Source: Amorphophallus konjac
Taxonomy: Eukaryota > Streptophyta > Magnoliopsida > Alismatales > Araceae
Assembly (NCBI GenBank): GCA_022559845.1
Contig: JAHNEJ010001346.1
Coordinates: 211,354-275,353 of the forward strand
Direction of reading: 5' to 3'
DNA: 64,000 nt
The number at the start of each line of letters is the position of its first letter. Positions within the stretch are counted from its first letter, which is position 1. Made by a program: the position numbers and the translations under genes. Of this stretch, positions 11,480-22,937 are shown one piece after another. The notes under the pieces are model-generated. The model worked only from the letters and a program-made list of their open reading frames with translations. It searched no databases and was not told the origin of the DNA.

Positions 11480-13420
11480 ACTTTTGTTAATCCATATCCT
11501 AATTACTCTCTCATATATTCATCCTACAATCAACACCTCACATATACACTCTTGTTCTCTCACCCCACCCTACTTTGTCTCTTCTCTCTCTCTCCTTTTT
11601 TCTATCACTCTCGTCCACCTCATTCCCTCATCCTAGACTCTCTCAAGTCCCTCTCTTATCTCCCCCTCCCTCTCCTAATATCTCTCCAGCAGCCCGGCAG
11701 AGGGAATATCCCCCTTTCACGTCTCTCTCCACTCCACGGCCCACCCCATCGAAACCCACAGCAACCACCCTCCCCTCCACTCTCATCTCCACGATCGCCC
11801 CCTGTTGGTCTCCCCCTCACGCCAGCCTTCTCCTCACCTCCGCAAGATCGCGTCGACGTCTCCGCCGGCAGTACCCCAGCTGCCTCTCTATCCCTTGCAT
11901 GCCCCTCGAGCACCCCCACGCCAGTCCAAGGATCTCCACGCCGTGTACATCCCCGGCGCCGTAGCTACTCCACTCCCCACCTGTCGGATCACCCCCGACT
12001 GTCGCGCCGCGATCACCACCGACCGCACACCCGTGAATCACCTCTCTCCGCTGTGACCGCCTGCCAAGCCCCGATCGTCTGCCCCCGGTGCCGCCGCGAC
12101 CTCCGGCCACTCTTCCACGTACCGCCGCGGCCACCCTCCAGTTCCCCCGTCGTCTGCACGCCCACGTCGCACACCCCACCTCCGGCCACCGTCCGCCGTT
12201 GCCCACGTACCTCCACCGCCTCCGGACCCCCCCACGTCCATCGCCCGTGAGCACCGTCCACGCCCTCGACAGCCTCCACGCCGCAGCCGCTATCGTCCCT
12301 GGCATCGGCACTGCTGCGAAGCACCGCCTCCGGACGCCCTGCCAGCACAGCCGCCTACATCGCGATGCCGCGAAGCACCTTCCATCCTCCGGCCATCTCA
12401 CTGCGAGCTCGTCCCCGCCGCCACTGTCGCCGTCCTCTATCGCCACCGGCCACGTCACCTCCGCCTGCGTAGACCCCCCGGCCACCGTCGCTCCCGAGCC
12501 ACTCCGCGACCTCCGCGTTCCCTCTCCCATCGTCTCTCTCTCTCCCCCCTCCGTTCACTTTCTCTCTTCCTCTCTCTCTCTCCCTCTCACTCTCGATTTT
12601 CTCTCTCTCTATTTCTCTTTCTCTTCCTCGCCGTGACGCGGCTCTCTTTCTCTCTCTCTCTCTCTTCCCCCTCCCTGCCGCGGCTTCCTCTCTCTCTCTT
12701 CCTCCTCCCCGCCGCAGCTTCCTCTCTCTCTCCTCCTCCTCCCGCCGTGTCTCTCTCCCTCTCTCTCTCCATCTCGATCTCCCTCTCATCTTTTATTTAC
12801 TTTTTTTACTTATTTATTTCTCCTATCTCTCTCAATCTCTTCCACTCTCTCGATCTCTCTCTCTCTCACTTTTTTTTATATTTTTATTCTTCTCCCCCTC
12901 TCTTTCCCTCGCCCTCACTATCTCTCTCTTTCCCATTTTTTTATTTTTTTTAATCCCCCTCTATCTTATCCTCCTTCACCCTTTCTCTATCTCTCCCTCT
13001 CTCATACTCTCTGCTCTCTCTCGACCTCCCTCATCTATTTTTTTATTTTATTTTATTATCCTTTTATTCTCTCCCTTGCGATATCTCTCTCATATTTTTT
13101 TTTCATTTTTTTATCCTCTCACTCCCTCTCTCTCTCTCCAGCGTATCTTCCTCTCTCTCTCTCCCCCTCTCTCTTCCTCTCACTCTCTCTCTATCTATCT
13201 ATCTCACTAATCCCACTCTCTCTTTTCATTTTTCGTTATTTTTTACTCCCTCTTTCTCCTTTCTCTCTCTCCTTCTCTCTCTGTCGTAAGCCCCACCTCC
13301 CCTCTTTCTTTCTCTCACGTTTTTTTCTTCTCTGTTGCTCTTCACATCCTTGTACACCACACACTGCACGCGTAGGCACTGTTCCTTCACACTGCACACA
13401 TTCATGCTGTTCACCTTTCA
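11480..13420. repeat. Pyrimidine-rich tract with a C-rich, GC-rich core
   Basis: About 1.9 kb of strongly pyrimidine-biased plus strand, with dense ctctct and ccct runs at both sides (11570-11690 and 12530-13330). The core, 11700-12530, is GC-rich. Open frames occur on both strands, but they are low-complexity Pro/Ser/Arg or Glu/Arg strings without domains and shadow one another. It could be LTR leader sequence of element A or a degraded promoter and 5' UTR. No gene is called. Confidence 0.6.
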
Positions 13421-13548
13421 TTTTTAAGCATGCACCATATACATAGAACTCTTGTAATTTCTAATTTTATTAGTATGTTAATCCTGTCATCTTTATATAT
13501 ATAACTATATACATATACGTAAGTATCTATGCATATACATATCAAGTA

Positions 13549-13583
<35 letters not shown>
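13549..13583. repeat. (AT)n microsatellite
   Basis: About 35 bp of AT repeats within an AT-rich stretch, 13440-13690. Confidence 0.85.
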
Positions 13584-13586
<3 letters not shown>

Positions 13587-13599
13587 TATACATATATTA

Positions 13600-14698
13600 T
13601 ATACTTAAACACATATGTAAATATTATATATATTTTTATATGTATACTTTTCACATATGTATGTGTGTACATTTACATATATGGCAATATTATTTTGGTT
13701 CGTACTAATTTGTTATCTTTTTAAAAGTGTAGAAAGAAGAGCGGCCCTCGGCCTCGTTAGTGTTCCCCGTGGGAAGTCGTGCCGTCCCACTATTGGCCCG
13801 TGTTCTTCTCGTGCCCGCTCGGAGCCCCCCCGGGCTTCTAAATAAGCTCCCCTCACCTCTTGTTATTTTTGATATTTTTTAATATGTTATTTATGTTGTC
13901 ATCATGTTATTTCATGACTAGTTATTATAGCATGATTCTCATTTAGTGGTCGTTTCTGTGTTTGTTGTTTTGCAGGGTAACCACTCAAAAGCCCTCTTCT
14001 TCGACCTGTCGAGCAAAGAGGAAGAAGGAACCCACGTCATCCCGCGTCAAAGGCAAAAACGATCATCCAATTCGGGTCCCTCGGTCCTTGGCGATCACCA
14101 CCAAACGCGTGCTTGTAGTAATTTTTATTTTATGTCTATAATACCCGTGGATAGCTAAATCCCGCACGGGTCTGTTTGTAATATAATCGACTGCGGTGAG
14201 TCATTTCACCGTGGTCATTTACTTTCAACACTTTTCTTTTATGCTTTGCTATATTGCTGTTAAAACCCTGCAAGGACCAATGTCCTGCGGCGGTTTACTC
14301 TCTGTTATATTTCTGCTATTATCATTGTGTGAGGAGTGATATGCCGTTCCAAATTTCGAGTCTACGTGTGTCTTTCCGTCCGCCAACTTCCACTACGCAA
14401 GTCCCAGGCTCGCACTCGGTATATAGAAAACTGCTCTCGGAATGGTGGGTTACGCCTACCAGGAAGGGGTTTAGTTTGCGCGAGAGGATCTTTGGATCCT
14501 TATCTCCGCCTTATATCAGAGTTCAATAAGTCTAGGTTTTTCTGCGTTCTCCTACAGAGTGCCCTTTCAGGTCGTACTCTCCATTCTTTTCCATTTCACA
14601 CCCTTTACGCACGCATTTTTCATTCATTTTTTTCTTTCACTAAGAGGGAGAAATCACATCTCTCTCTCTCAGTGCATCACGTGACACGTTCACAGAGA
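13600..14698. other. Non-coding, probably LTR-derived, no gene seen
   Basis: Includes a T-rich stretch ending ttgttttgcag at about 13976, which resembles a 3' splice site, and a palindrome-like tgcggtgagtcatttcaccgtgg near 14190. No coding frame with recognisable domains was found. Confidence 0.3.
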
Positions 14699-16135
14699 TA
14701 ATCCCATATTCGGGAGGTAAGTCCACAACATACGCATTGGAGCCAATCTTCCGCAGAATTGGGAAGGGATCATCACTACGGGCTTGTAACTTTTTAACAG
14801 CTCCTCAGGGGAGTCGTTCGGGTCGAACCCGTACTATAACCATGTCACCTTCTTGGAATTCATGGTGACGCCTATGTGAATCAGCCAAGCGTTTGTAAGT
14901 TTCATTACTGAGGTTTATTTGCTTGCTAATTGACTTATGAAGACTCGTGACATGCTGTGCAAATTCCTCAGCTGACTTGGATGTTCTAGACTCGAGGGGA
15001 AGGGGAATGAGATCCACAAGTTTCCTAGGTTTGTATCCATGCACGACCTCAAATGGATTCATACCTATAGACCTATTGACAGAGCTATTGTATGCAAATT
15101 CGGCTCTGGGCAAAAGAAGATCCCAAGTGCCAGAATGTTCCCCTACAAGACACCTCAACAGATTTCCTAAACTCCTATTGACGACCTCAGTTTGCCCATC
15201 AGTTTGGGGTTGATAGGCAGTGAAAAATTTCAGTTTGGTGCCAACTAGGTGCCACAGTGTCTTCCAAAAGTAACTAGTGAACCGGACATCTCGGCCAGAC
15301 ACTATGGTTTGGGGGAGACCATGCAGACGCACGACTTCATCAAAGAATAGGTGGGCTACTCTAGATGCATCTGATGTTTTGGAACATGCAATGAAATGGG
15401 CCATCTTAGAGAACCTTTCAACGACCACGAAGATGGAATCGTGTTTGTGAGCAATACGAGGTAATCTAAGGATGAAGTCCATGCTCACATCAACCCACGG
15501 TCTATCAGGAATGTACTCATCCACGGAATTTCCATCTTGGGTGAGTTTCTGCCATTGGTCTAAAAGATGCTTATGGTAGGAGGGTGGCAGATACTTCTCC
15601 CTCAATTTCTCCTTCATTTCTTCCCACGTGCTTATAGGCTCCTCTCGTCTCCTTGCTAGGAGATTTTCAACGTTACACCAATAGGTTTTGGCTTGACCTA
15701 TAGAAGTTTCATTTTGCCAAACCTCACCCTTGTAGTAGGGGTCATGCGGCGATGTCAGTCAAAATATTGATTCATCCCGGTCTCCCAATCAAGGTAGGTG
15801 GCGGGGTTTAGGGACCCATCAAAACTCAGAGCGTCAATTTTGACATTCCGTAGGATGATATCCTCATCATCGTGGTCTCTCTCTCGAGTCGCACGGGCCT
15901 CTTGCTCTCTATCTTGAGGAGCCTGATTTTGGCGGGCTTGCTCTCTTTCCTCCATAGGATTGGCTACGGGATCGCCGCGGCCATTCACTTTTCCTTCATC
16001 TCCCTTTAGTCGTTCCTCTAAGGCCTGGATCCTCTTATCTAGCTCCGCTCGTAATTAGCCTATGGATTCTTCAAAGTGGATCATAAGATTGTGCTCGAGC
16101 TGGACTAGCATAGCAGTCACGCTCTTTTGATCCAT
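14699..16135 (-). pseudogene. Chromovirus-type gypsy remnant with gag fused to integrase
   Basis: Reading leftward, a gag start (ATG at 16133-16135, MDQKSVTAMLV) meets a TAA near 16050 and continues through the acidic region at 15988-15755, with a frameshift near 15755. The gag segment KEKLREKYLPPSYHK (15617 on) runs in frame at about 15512 into an integrase core, DRPWVDVSMDF. The zinc knuckle, protease, RT, RNase H and integrase zinc finger are all missing, so an internal deletion of several kb joined the two. The integrase continues to about 14699 past an in-frame TGA at 14805-14807. The second catalytic Asp is replaced: IVSGRD where chromoviruses have SDRD. The element is dead. Confidence 0.85.
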
Positions 16136-16256
16136 AGATAGCGTTGAAGGGCGCTCTAGGCGGTCTGATGAATTCCTAAACCAGCGTGGCATGTACGGGC
16201 TTGAACCTAAATGATGCAATCCTAAGACCGAAGATTAGCAAGTCTTAGACCCAATT

Positions 16257-16828
16257 TGTTGGCTGATAGGCAATGGGTCAATTTGAAGGGACCGGTCAGG
16301 GAGAGTTGCTCGCCCGTAGGCGGAGTAGTTGTGAAACTAGCTCCTGACAGTTAGGGTGCTTTAATGCGACAGTTCTAGGGCTTAAATGATGGGTACATAC
16401 AAGTTCTTTCTTTCCGTCCATGGTGATGCACTCAGGAGACGGTCTGCATGGATAGGGCTCTCTCTCACTTCGCGCGGCAATTGAAAAGATACTAAATGAG
16501 CAAGTGAGGGGAGCACGTACCTAGTTAGACTAAAAAGTCTAACACCAACCGGAGACGAAGGCGAGCGGGGACGTGCATGCCCGCACGGCGTCGACGAAGC
16601 TTGGGCGGTTACAACAAATTCACTCCACGCAGAGAGGATTTATTTATTACAGACCGCTTAAAATTTCCCGCGCAGGGGAACAAATCAATCTAAAATTTCT
16701 CCGCGCAAGGAGACTCTCGGGCACTCACCCTCCATAAATTACGGACCGTCTGTCGACGACCAGACGACCCGGGTGTTACTTAGGCCGCTAAAGTGGACTT
16801 GGGTGCCACTTCCAATTAGTTAAACAAA
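16257..16828 (-). mobile_element. Probable LTR edge of the chromovirus remnant
   Basis: Read leftward, the sequence ends ccaaca at 16257 and is followed by attgggtctaag, a position fitting LTR end plus primer site about 120 bp before the gag ATG. On the plus strand it begins TGTTGGCTGATAGG. The far end is not resolved because low-complexity DNA follows. Confidence 0.4.
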
Positions 16829-16877
16829 TGATATATATATATATATATATCCTGGATATATATATGATATATATATT
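16829..16877. repeat. AT-rich palindromic microsatellite
   Basis: Two (AT)n blocks flank cctgg, making a long imperfect palindrome. Confidence 0.8.
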
Positions 16878-16929
16878 TAGCACTTTTTTTCAAACCTCTC
16901 TTTTTTTTTTCAAACTTCATCCCTTTCTT

Positions 16930-17480
16930 GCGCAAGTCACGGTGGCTGGCTGGCGGAAGGGCATGGGCAAATGCCCGTGCACGCGGGCGCGTGGCCAAAG
17001 GCGCCAGTGCTCGGGCGCACGGCAGCAGATGCTGCCACCGGGTGGTGGCCGGGCGCGCCCCCCTGGGCGGCAGGTCTGAGCGGGCGGCCGTAGGGCGCGT
17101 GCGCGTGAGTGTGACGCGGCCGGGCGGCCGAGCGCGGCCTGGCAGGCAACCATGCACACAGGCGGGTGCGGCCGGGCGAGCGCGTGGGGCGCGCAGTAGG
17201 TGGGGCCGGAGCGGACGTGGACCGGGCTGGCGTGGGGCGACGGGCGTGGGATCGGGCGTGCCTACGGGTGCAGAAGCACGGTACAGGGGCACGGGCCAGG
17301 CGGTGCGGGCGGGCGCGGGAGCGTCGGCGGGCACGGCGACAGCAGGCTGGGCGGGCTCTAGCACGGTGGCATTCGCTCGGGGGTGGCCCCGCGCGCGGCG
17401 GTGAGTGGCCGCGGGAGCAAGGCCGTTGCGGCCAAAAAAATTTTTTTGAAGTTGGGCACGGGCGAAGATGCCCGTGCCAC
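16930..17480. repeat. GC-rich, G-skewed low-complexity island with terminal hairpin
   Basis: About 500 bp with very high GC and many gggcg/gcgcg runs on the plus strand, flanked by poly-T stretches. It ends in a perfect hairpin GGCACGGGC/GCCCGTGCC (17455-17463, 17470-17478) just after an A7T7 tract at 17434-17447. Open frames on both strands give Arg/Ala/Pro strings without domains. No gene is called. Confidence 0.6.
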
Positions 17481-17675
17481 GAACTATCCTTTTTTTTCTA
17501 TTTTCTTTTTTTTCCTTCTCCACCGAGAGAGCTTTCTACTTTTTTTTTTCACTCTCTCCTCTCTCAACCGTAAGAGATGCTTCCTATCTCTCTCTCTATA
17601 TATATTTCTTTCACTAACAGAGATTGGGGAGGGGAGACGATGCCGACGTCGGGGTTAATGGAGGCGGCGTTGTTG

Positions 17676-18480
17676 GGCTCTGATATCAAATTTGACGCGG
17701 ACGGCGTCAGAGAACGGATCGACGACAGCTCCGAGGGGACGAACAGGACGGGATAGCTTGCTGTCTCGCACAGCTCGACCTCACATCAGGCGGTCTCTCA
17801 CCGGGCGACTCTCAAATCTCACAAGAGAGAAAGGAGGGAAGGGAAACACACAAAGGGCAAGGCTCCTTCACTTCGATTCTTTCATTCATACAACATACGT
17901 AATAACAGACCCTTAGCCTCCCTTATATACGAAAAGCCATAACAACAATACCTTCAAACTTACTTAATCGTGTTTATGTCCTAGTCTAATAAAACAAGAC
18001 TCAACAACCCACCTTTTGACTTGTGGGTTTAATAAAAATAAAATACACATATCTTTTGACCAACCTTACCTAATAAAATAAAAGGTAAATATACATGTAG
18101 TAATACATGTACTTTACACACGTACATACTCAATACTCAAATACGTATAAATACACACAAGTATCTACTCAGGATGTCGAGTCGTCGAGTGAGTCCCCGA
18201 GCCACAAGCTCGGTGTCGGGACAATGCGGCGTCGGTTCCGAGCAGTGGGTCCGGTAGTGGACCCGGTGTCCCCACCACATGCCCACTTACTGGTGTTATT
18301 GGGCACCGCAGTGCTCGCTGACAGTTGGGCCTATGGGAAAACCTCCTCTACGTACACATGTCATTCCCTTTTGGGCATAACACGTCAGACTGAATCTTGA
18401 CTGTCTGATATAAAAATCAAACAATCGCTATTTACCTTGTTTTAGAAAGACAAAGTTTAATTAAAATTGATATCAGGGAT
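17676..18480 (-). mobile_element. Degraded LTR with tRNA-Met-type primer site
   Basis: The minus strand reads ttgatatcagagccc at about 17690-17676, close to the tggtatcagagc primer site used by many plant LTR elements. The LTR would then begin at 17694 (TGACGCGG on the plus strand) and extend right. A minus-strand TATATAAGGGAGG lies near 17920-17930. The outer end is not located. Internal genes are absent because low-complexity DNA adjoins the primer site. Confidence 0.4.
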
Positions 18481-18796
18481 CCACCAACTTTTACCTCTTC
18501 CATAGTCTTAACATCTTTCTCTAGTGTAACTTAAATTTAAAAATACCGAATTTAAGTTTGACCTGTATCACATGAAATACGAGTTGCAACACCAAAACCT
18601 GTGGCGCCGTAGCATCTTTCCTGCTTGAAAATGAAATCTTATTGAAAATTGTTGGACAAAGAATCTCTTTCAAAGATTATACAGACATGTTGGTTGGAGT
18701 TGGAGGGAGCCAGCTAAGATGCCTCCGGTTTCTGACTTTCTTCGCATGCCAATGCAAACGGCTGCTCGTTCGGCCAACCCCCACGCGTCCCATCTC

Positions 18797-18809
18797 TCTC
18801 TCTCTCTGC

Positions 18810-18866
<57 letters not shown>
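18797..18866. repeat. (CT)n/(GA)n microsatellite
   Basis: A ctctct block, a short spacer, then about 45 bp of pure GA. Confidence 0.9.
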
Positions 18867-18867
<1 letters not shown>

Positions 18868-18880
18868 ATTGATTGCCACC

Positions 18881-19033
18881 CTTCTCTTTTTTTTGTAACT
18901 GCTCATGCATCGGCGCCATAGCTATGTATTACCATTGGCTACTGCCTTTAGATAGATCGCTGTCCATGGCCAGAGTAATCACTCCTTTTTTTTGTAATCG
19001 CTCATGCATCGGTTTACCATTGGCTACTGCCTT
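18881..19033. repeat. Local duplication, two diverged copies
   Basis: A segment with ttttttttgtaa, ctcatgcatcgg and accattggctactgcctt occurs at 18881-18950 and again at 18981-19033. Confidence 0.75.
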
Positions 19034-19094
19034 CACTTTCAAACAAAAAGAACGAAGGCATGACCTCACAGCAAAACCTCACACGTCCACCAAA

Positions 19095-19286
19095 ATGGAC
19101 CCGACGGCGTTCATCTACCTCGTCCTGTTCATCCCCATGCTATTATTGACATCGTCACTTTCTTCCCAGTTGTGGCTGCCGTCGTCTTCTTCTCGCTGCT
19201 GCTGCTTCGTGTTCTTCCTCTTGAATCCGAAGTTTCCATTTTTTTTCTCTTCTTCTTTGCCGTATGGGACTGTGCTCCTTTGATGT
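19095..19286 (+). CDS. Short hypothetical frame with hydrophobic start
   Basis: An ATG in good context (accaaaatggac) opens 63 codons beginning MDPTAFIYLVLFIPMLLL, which reads like a membrane anchor or signal segment. It then becomes Ser/Phe/Cys-rich and ends. I do not recognise a family. It may be a first exon, since a longer second frame overlaps it, or chance. The locus lies between transposon scraps. Confidence 0.2.
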
Positions 19287-19599
19287 CTAGACGTAGACTT
19301 CTCTACGTCAGGCCATTCCTCGGTATCTACCCTTCTTCCTTTGGCAAGCCCATGATTAAGGTGGCCACCCCCCACTGCTTATTTTTACGATTTTTTAAAT
19401 CATTGTTAAAATTGAAATGACAAAAAAATATGTCTGAAAATGTATTAACATGGATATCCCTATTTTGGATGAAATGATGCAAAAATGTCATCAGTCAACT
19501 TTCGTCGACGGAAATACGAATATTCTATAAAGATTCAAATATTTCTCCTATTTTATAATTAAATGACTAAAATTCCCTCACAATCTTAAATTTCCCACA

Positions 19600-20689
19600 T
19601 TTATATGATAGATAGATAGAGAGAGAGAGATAGAGACTTCAGTCCCCAGTGTTGGATCTTTGCTTCCCCTCAGTGTTGGCCTCGATCTCCCCTCCCCCGC
19701 TCGAGCGCCCCCGCACCCCCCTCGATTCGGAACAGCTCGATGAGATCGTAGAACTGACCATGGATCACCCACGCCTGCTCATTGAGCGCCTTCACCGCGG
19801 CCTTCGACAGGAACTAACACTCCCTAAGGAGGTCGATTTGCCGGTCCAAATCTGCGTGCGACGATATCTTCCCCCACTACCTCCGGCTGCTCCGATCTGC
19901 AAAGCTAGCCTTCTCAGAAGCGATAATAGCAATCGACGGGAAAGCGACCCTGGCAGATCACCTCAAACTGATCCACCTAACGTCTGGTAGATCGGCTTTT
20001 GCTCCGACGTCGCGGGCCACAAAGAGGGAGAAAGAAAGAGATATATCTCCGCCCCCTCCTTTGATCATCCCCTTGTCGGCGAGCACCCTTAGATTGTGTG
20101 TGTGTGAAGTTGGACTCTCAGTATAGTCTATCTGGGACTCTGGGTAGGATTAAGAGGTAGTCCTAGTTAGTTTAGGAGATTGCTGAGAGTTTTATATGAA
20201 TACATCCCAGGGGGTGGCATAGAAATCGGAAGGTGTCTGATGTCCGGGAGCCACCGGGGGAAAGATGTAGTTCTTTTTCATAGTGGAAAAGGGTGGTTCC
20301 GACAAATTTCTCTCTTGTTCTCTCTCCTGGTGTGTGCTTTTGTGTGTGTGTTCGTCGTCTTGCCAGTGCAATGATCCTAAGAAACTGGTATCTGAGCTGT
20401 GCTGCGGGATTAAGACACGACAATCACAAGATGCATCGACACCAAAGAGAACTTTGAGAGGTTCTGGGGGCAGCCACGATGCCGATGAGGTTGTGGCCAG
20501 TATTGTTACAGCATGACAGTGCTACTGCGACGTTGTAGGTGGCGACACTGGTGGCGGCTCTACAAGAGACCACAGTGGTTGTTGGCTGCAGCGGGCATAA
20601 CAACGATAACGGCGACATCATTTTCGGCGTTTTGTAGTGGGTAGCATCTGCATTGCTGGTATGGTGGCTGTGCAGAGTGGCACAACAAT
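19600..20689 (+). other. Degraded LTR-like stretch with tRNA-Met-type primer site
   Basis: A sequence near 20389-20402 reads actggtatctgagctg, close to the tggtatcagagc primer site. A purine and ATG-bearing segment follows, as in a gag start, but frames are broken. Upstream DNA to about 19600 could be the LTR. A CACTA end interrupts it at 20690. No gene is called. Confidence 0.3.
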
Positions 20690-21125
20690 ACTACAAGAAA
20701 AAGTACTGCTATTAGCGATGATTTTTTCACGATGGGCAATTCCATCGCAAAATAACGCCGAATTAGCGACGAAAGGAAAACCCATCGCAACATTGTAATT
20801 TGCATGTTTTTTGAGACGAATATTAGAGATTGAGTATTTTCTTCGTAAATTTACGACGGAGTTTGCGACGGATTTACGATAAAAAAATTTCATCGTAAAT
20901 TTAGTGACACAATAGACACAAATTATTTCCATCGCAAAAAGTGAGTAGAGTTTTTTCGTGGATTAGCGAGGAAATATTCTCATCGCAAAAGCAGAGACGG
21001 ATTTAGCAGTTAAAAATTATCCGTCATAAAAATTTTTGTACTTTAGAGATGGAAGATAATCCATCGCAAAATGTAGAGATGGATTGGTGATGAAATATTA
21101 TCCATCACAAATAGCAAAAGTATCA
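20690..21125 (+). mobile_element. CACTA transposon 5' end remnant
   Basis: ACTACAAGAAAAA at 20690-20702 matches the CACTACAAGAAAA terminus with the first C mutated to T. It is followed by 400 bp of subterminal repeats of the gcgacgga, ccatcgcaaa and catcgtaaattt type in both orientations. No 3' terminus or transposase is visible nearby, so the copy is truncated. Confidence 0.65.
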
Positions 21126-21169
21126 ACCCACCATCTGTATTTTGATTTGATTTCGATTGACAAAAAATT

Positions 21170-21945
21170 CAACAGTCGAATCTTAACTAACTTTAGATCA
21201 GAAGCAAATTTAAATGATCAGATCTCGATTAAACTTAAATCTAATGGTCAAATTTAGATCGGGAGTAAATCCAATGGTCGGATCTTGATCACCTTTAAAT
21301 CGGAAGCAAATCTAATGCTCAGATCTGATCAAACTTAAATCTAATAGTCTGATTTTGATTCACAGTAAATTCAATGGTCGGAGCTTGATGAGCTTTAGAT
21401 TGGGAGCAAATCTAATATTGGTAGGATCTTGATCAGCTTTAGATCGGGAGCAAATCCAACGATCGACCGTATCGAAAAAGAACAAATCCAACGATCGGAT
21501 CTTGATCAGCTTTAGATCGGGAGTAAATCTAACAATCATATCTTGATCAAATTTAAATCCAACATTCATATTTTGGGCAGGAGCAAATCCAATGGTTAGA
21601 TCTTGATTAAACTTAACCCGAATGGTTGAATCATGATCAAACTTATATCTAACCGTCGAATCGATCAAATTTAAATCCAACCATCAAATTTTGATCGAGA
21701 ACAAAATTTAAGGATCAGATCTTTATGTAACTTAAATCATCCAAAGGTCGGATCTTAAACCAGAGCAAATTTAATGGTTAGATCTTAATCGGGAACAAAT
21801 CCAATGGTTGGATCTTGATCAAATTTAAAAATAACGATCGGATCTTGATTGGAAGCAAATTCATCTGATTTGTTGGATCTTGATCAAATTTAAATCAATA
21901 GTAAGTTTTCGATCAATCTTAAATCCAATGATCATATTTTAAGCA
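21170..21945. repeat. Degenerate tandem array (~36-bp unit)
   Basis: About 20 diverged copies of a unit containing ggatcttgatca, agctttagatcgggagcaaa and tccaatggtc. Copies vary in length, so the array looks old. Confidence 0.75.
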
Positions 21946-22380
21946 TATCTTCCAAGGTCTGAATTGTTCTCTTTGACATGCCCATCCGTCGGGAGATGAT
22001 ATGTTGAAATGAACTTCAATTGTATGCCAAAGGTTGACTGAAAAGTCATCCACAACTTGGATGTAAACCTAGAATCTCTATCAAACACTATTAAAATTGG
22101 GATCCTATGTAAGTGCACAATCTCTTCCACATAGTTTCTTCAGACTATCTACCGACTACTTCATATTGATGGGCAAGAAGTGAGCTAACTTAGTCAACCT
22201 ATCTACGATCGCCCAAATAGAACCATATTGCCTTCTAGCCCTTAGCAAACCCATCACAAAATGCATGGTACATTATGTGCTCCCACTTCTACAATAGGAC
22301 ATCTAAAGGCTATAACAATTAACCCAGATGGTCTCTACCGCTTGGCCTTAACTTATTGACATGTGAGTATTGTTGACATC
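21939..22380 (-). pseudogene. Gypsy integrase fragment
   Basis: Reading leftward, the conceptual frames give a broken match to IWAIVDRLTKLAHFLPI (about 22240-22150), then EEIVHLHRIPILIVFDRDSR (22130 on) and FISTYHLPTDGH. These are the Asp and HxPQTDGQ-type regions of a chromovirus integrase core. Stops and frameshifts separate the pieces, and nothing else of the element remains except the flanking tandem repeats. Confidence 0.7.
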
Positions 22381-22528
22381 TAAAATTGATGTCGGGGAAC
22401 AATGAATCAACACCGGAAAGTGCAACTCGAACAAAGATAAAATCAAAAAAAGTCTAGGGGCTTCTATGAAATTTTTTTAGGCATTTTGGAACCAAGCCAG
22501 GTAAAGTCAAAGGACTGGATGGCAATGT

Positions 22529-22644
22529 AATATGGCACCGGATCAGCCTAAAGCTACAATACGGTGTCGGGACAGCCTAAAGCTACAATTCAGTGCCAGA
22601 TCAGCCTAAAGTTATAATACGGTGCTAGATCAGTTCAAAGTTGC
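22529..22644. repeat. Four tandem 29-bp units
   Basis: The unit is similar to aatacggtgccggatcagcc plus taaagctac. It lies in the U3 part of the LTR upstream of its TATA box. Confidence 0.85.
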
Positions 22645-22929
22645 ATCCAGAAGAGTTGAAAAGGACCCAAATTGGAGGAAGTCAAAGTATTCCTGATAAG
22701 ACACTTGATATGAAGAGCCAACACTGCTACAGATTCAGGGATGGAGACTCTGCACTGAAAAGGCAACAGATCAGCATGAACCGGTTCGCCTTCAGTTTGC
22801 AAATACCTTAGGAAAAGTGAAATGACACCCGTTCAGGCCAGATTTTGTGCCAGATCAGGCATTTATGCCTCCTGCATGTGCCCCAGCACCGGATCATCAG
22901 ACTGGTGCCAATTCACGTGATTGGGTGTC

Positions 22930-22937
22930 TATAAAAG
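22930..22937 (+). promoter_or_regulatory. TATA box of LTR
   Basis: TATAAAAG in gtgtctataaaaggaccc, followed about 30 bp later by a polypurine leader. Confidence 0.55.

Noticed and set aside
11474..12636. Long overlapping frames on both strands (up to 258 codons)
   Set aside because: Pro/Ser/Arg or Gly/Arg strings from GC- and C-rich sequence, no domain, mutually overlapping frames.
16816..17523. 235-codon minus-strand frame
   Set aside because: Ala/Arg/Pro low complexity from a GC-rich island, ending in AT-repeat-derived Ile/Tyr. No start context or homology recognised.
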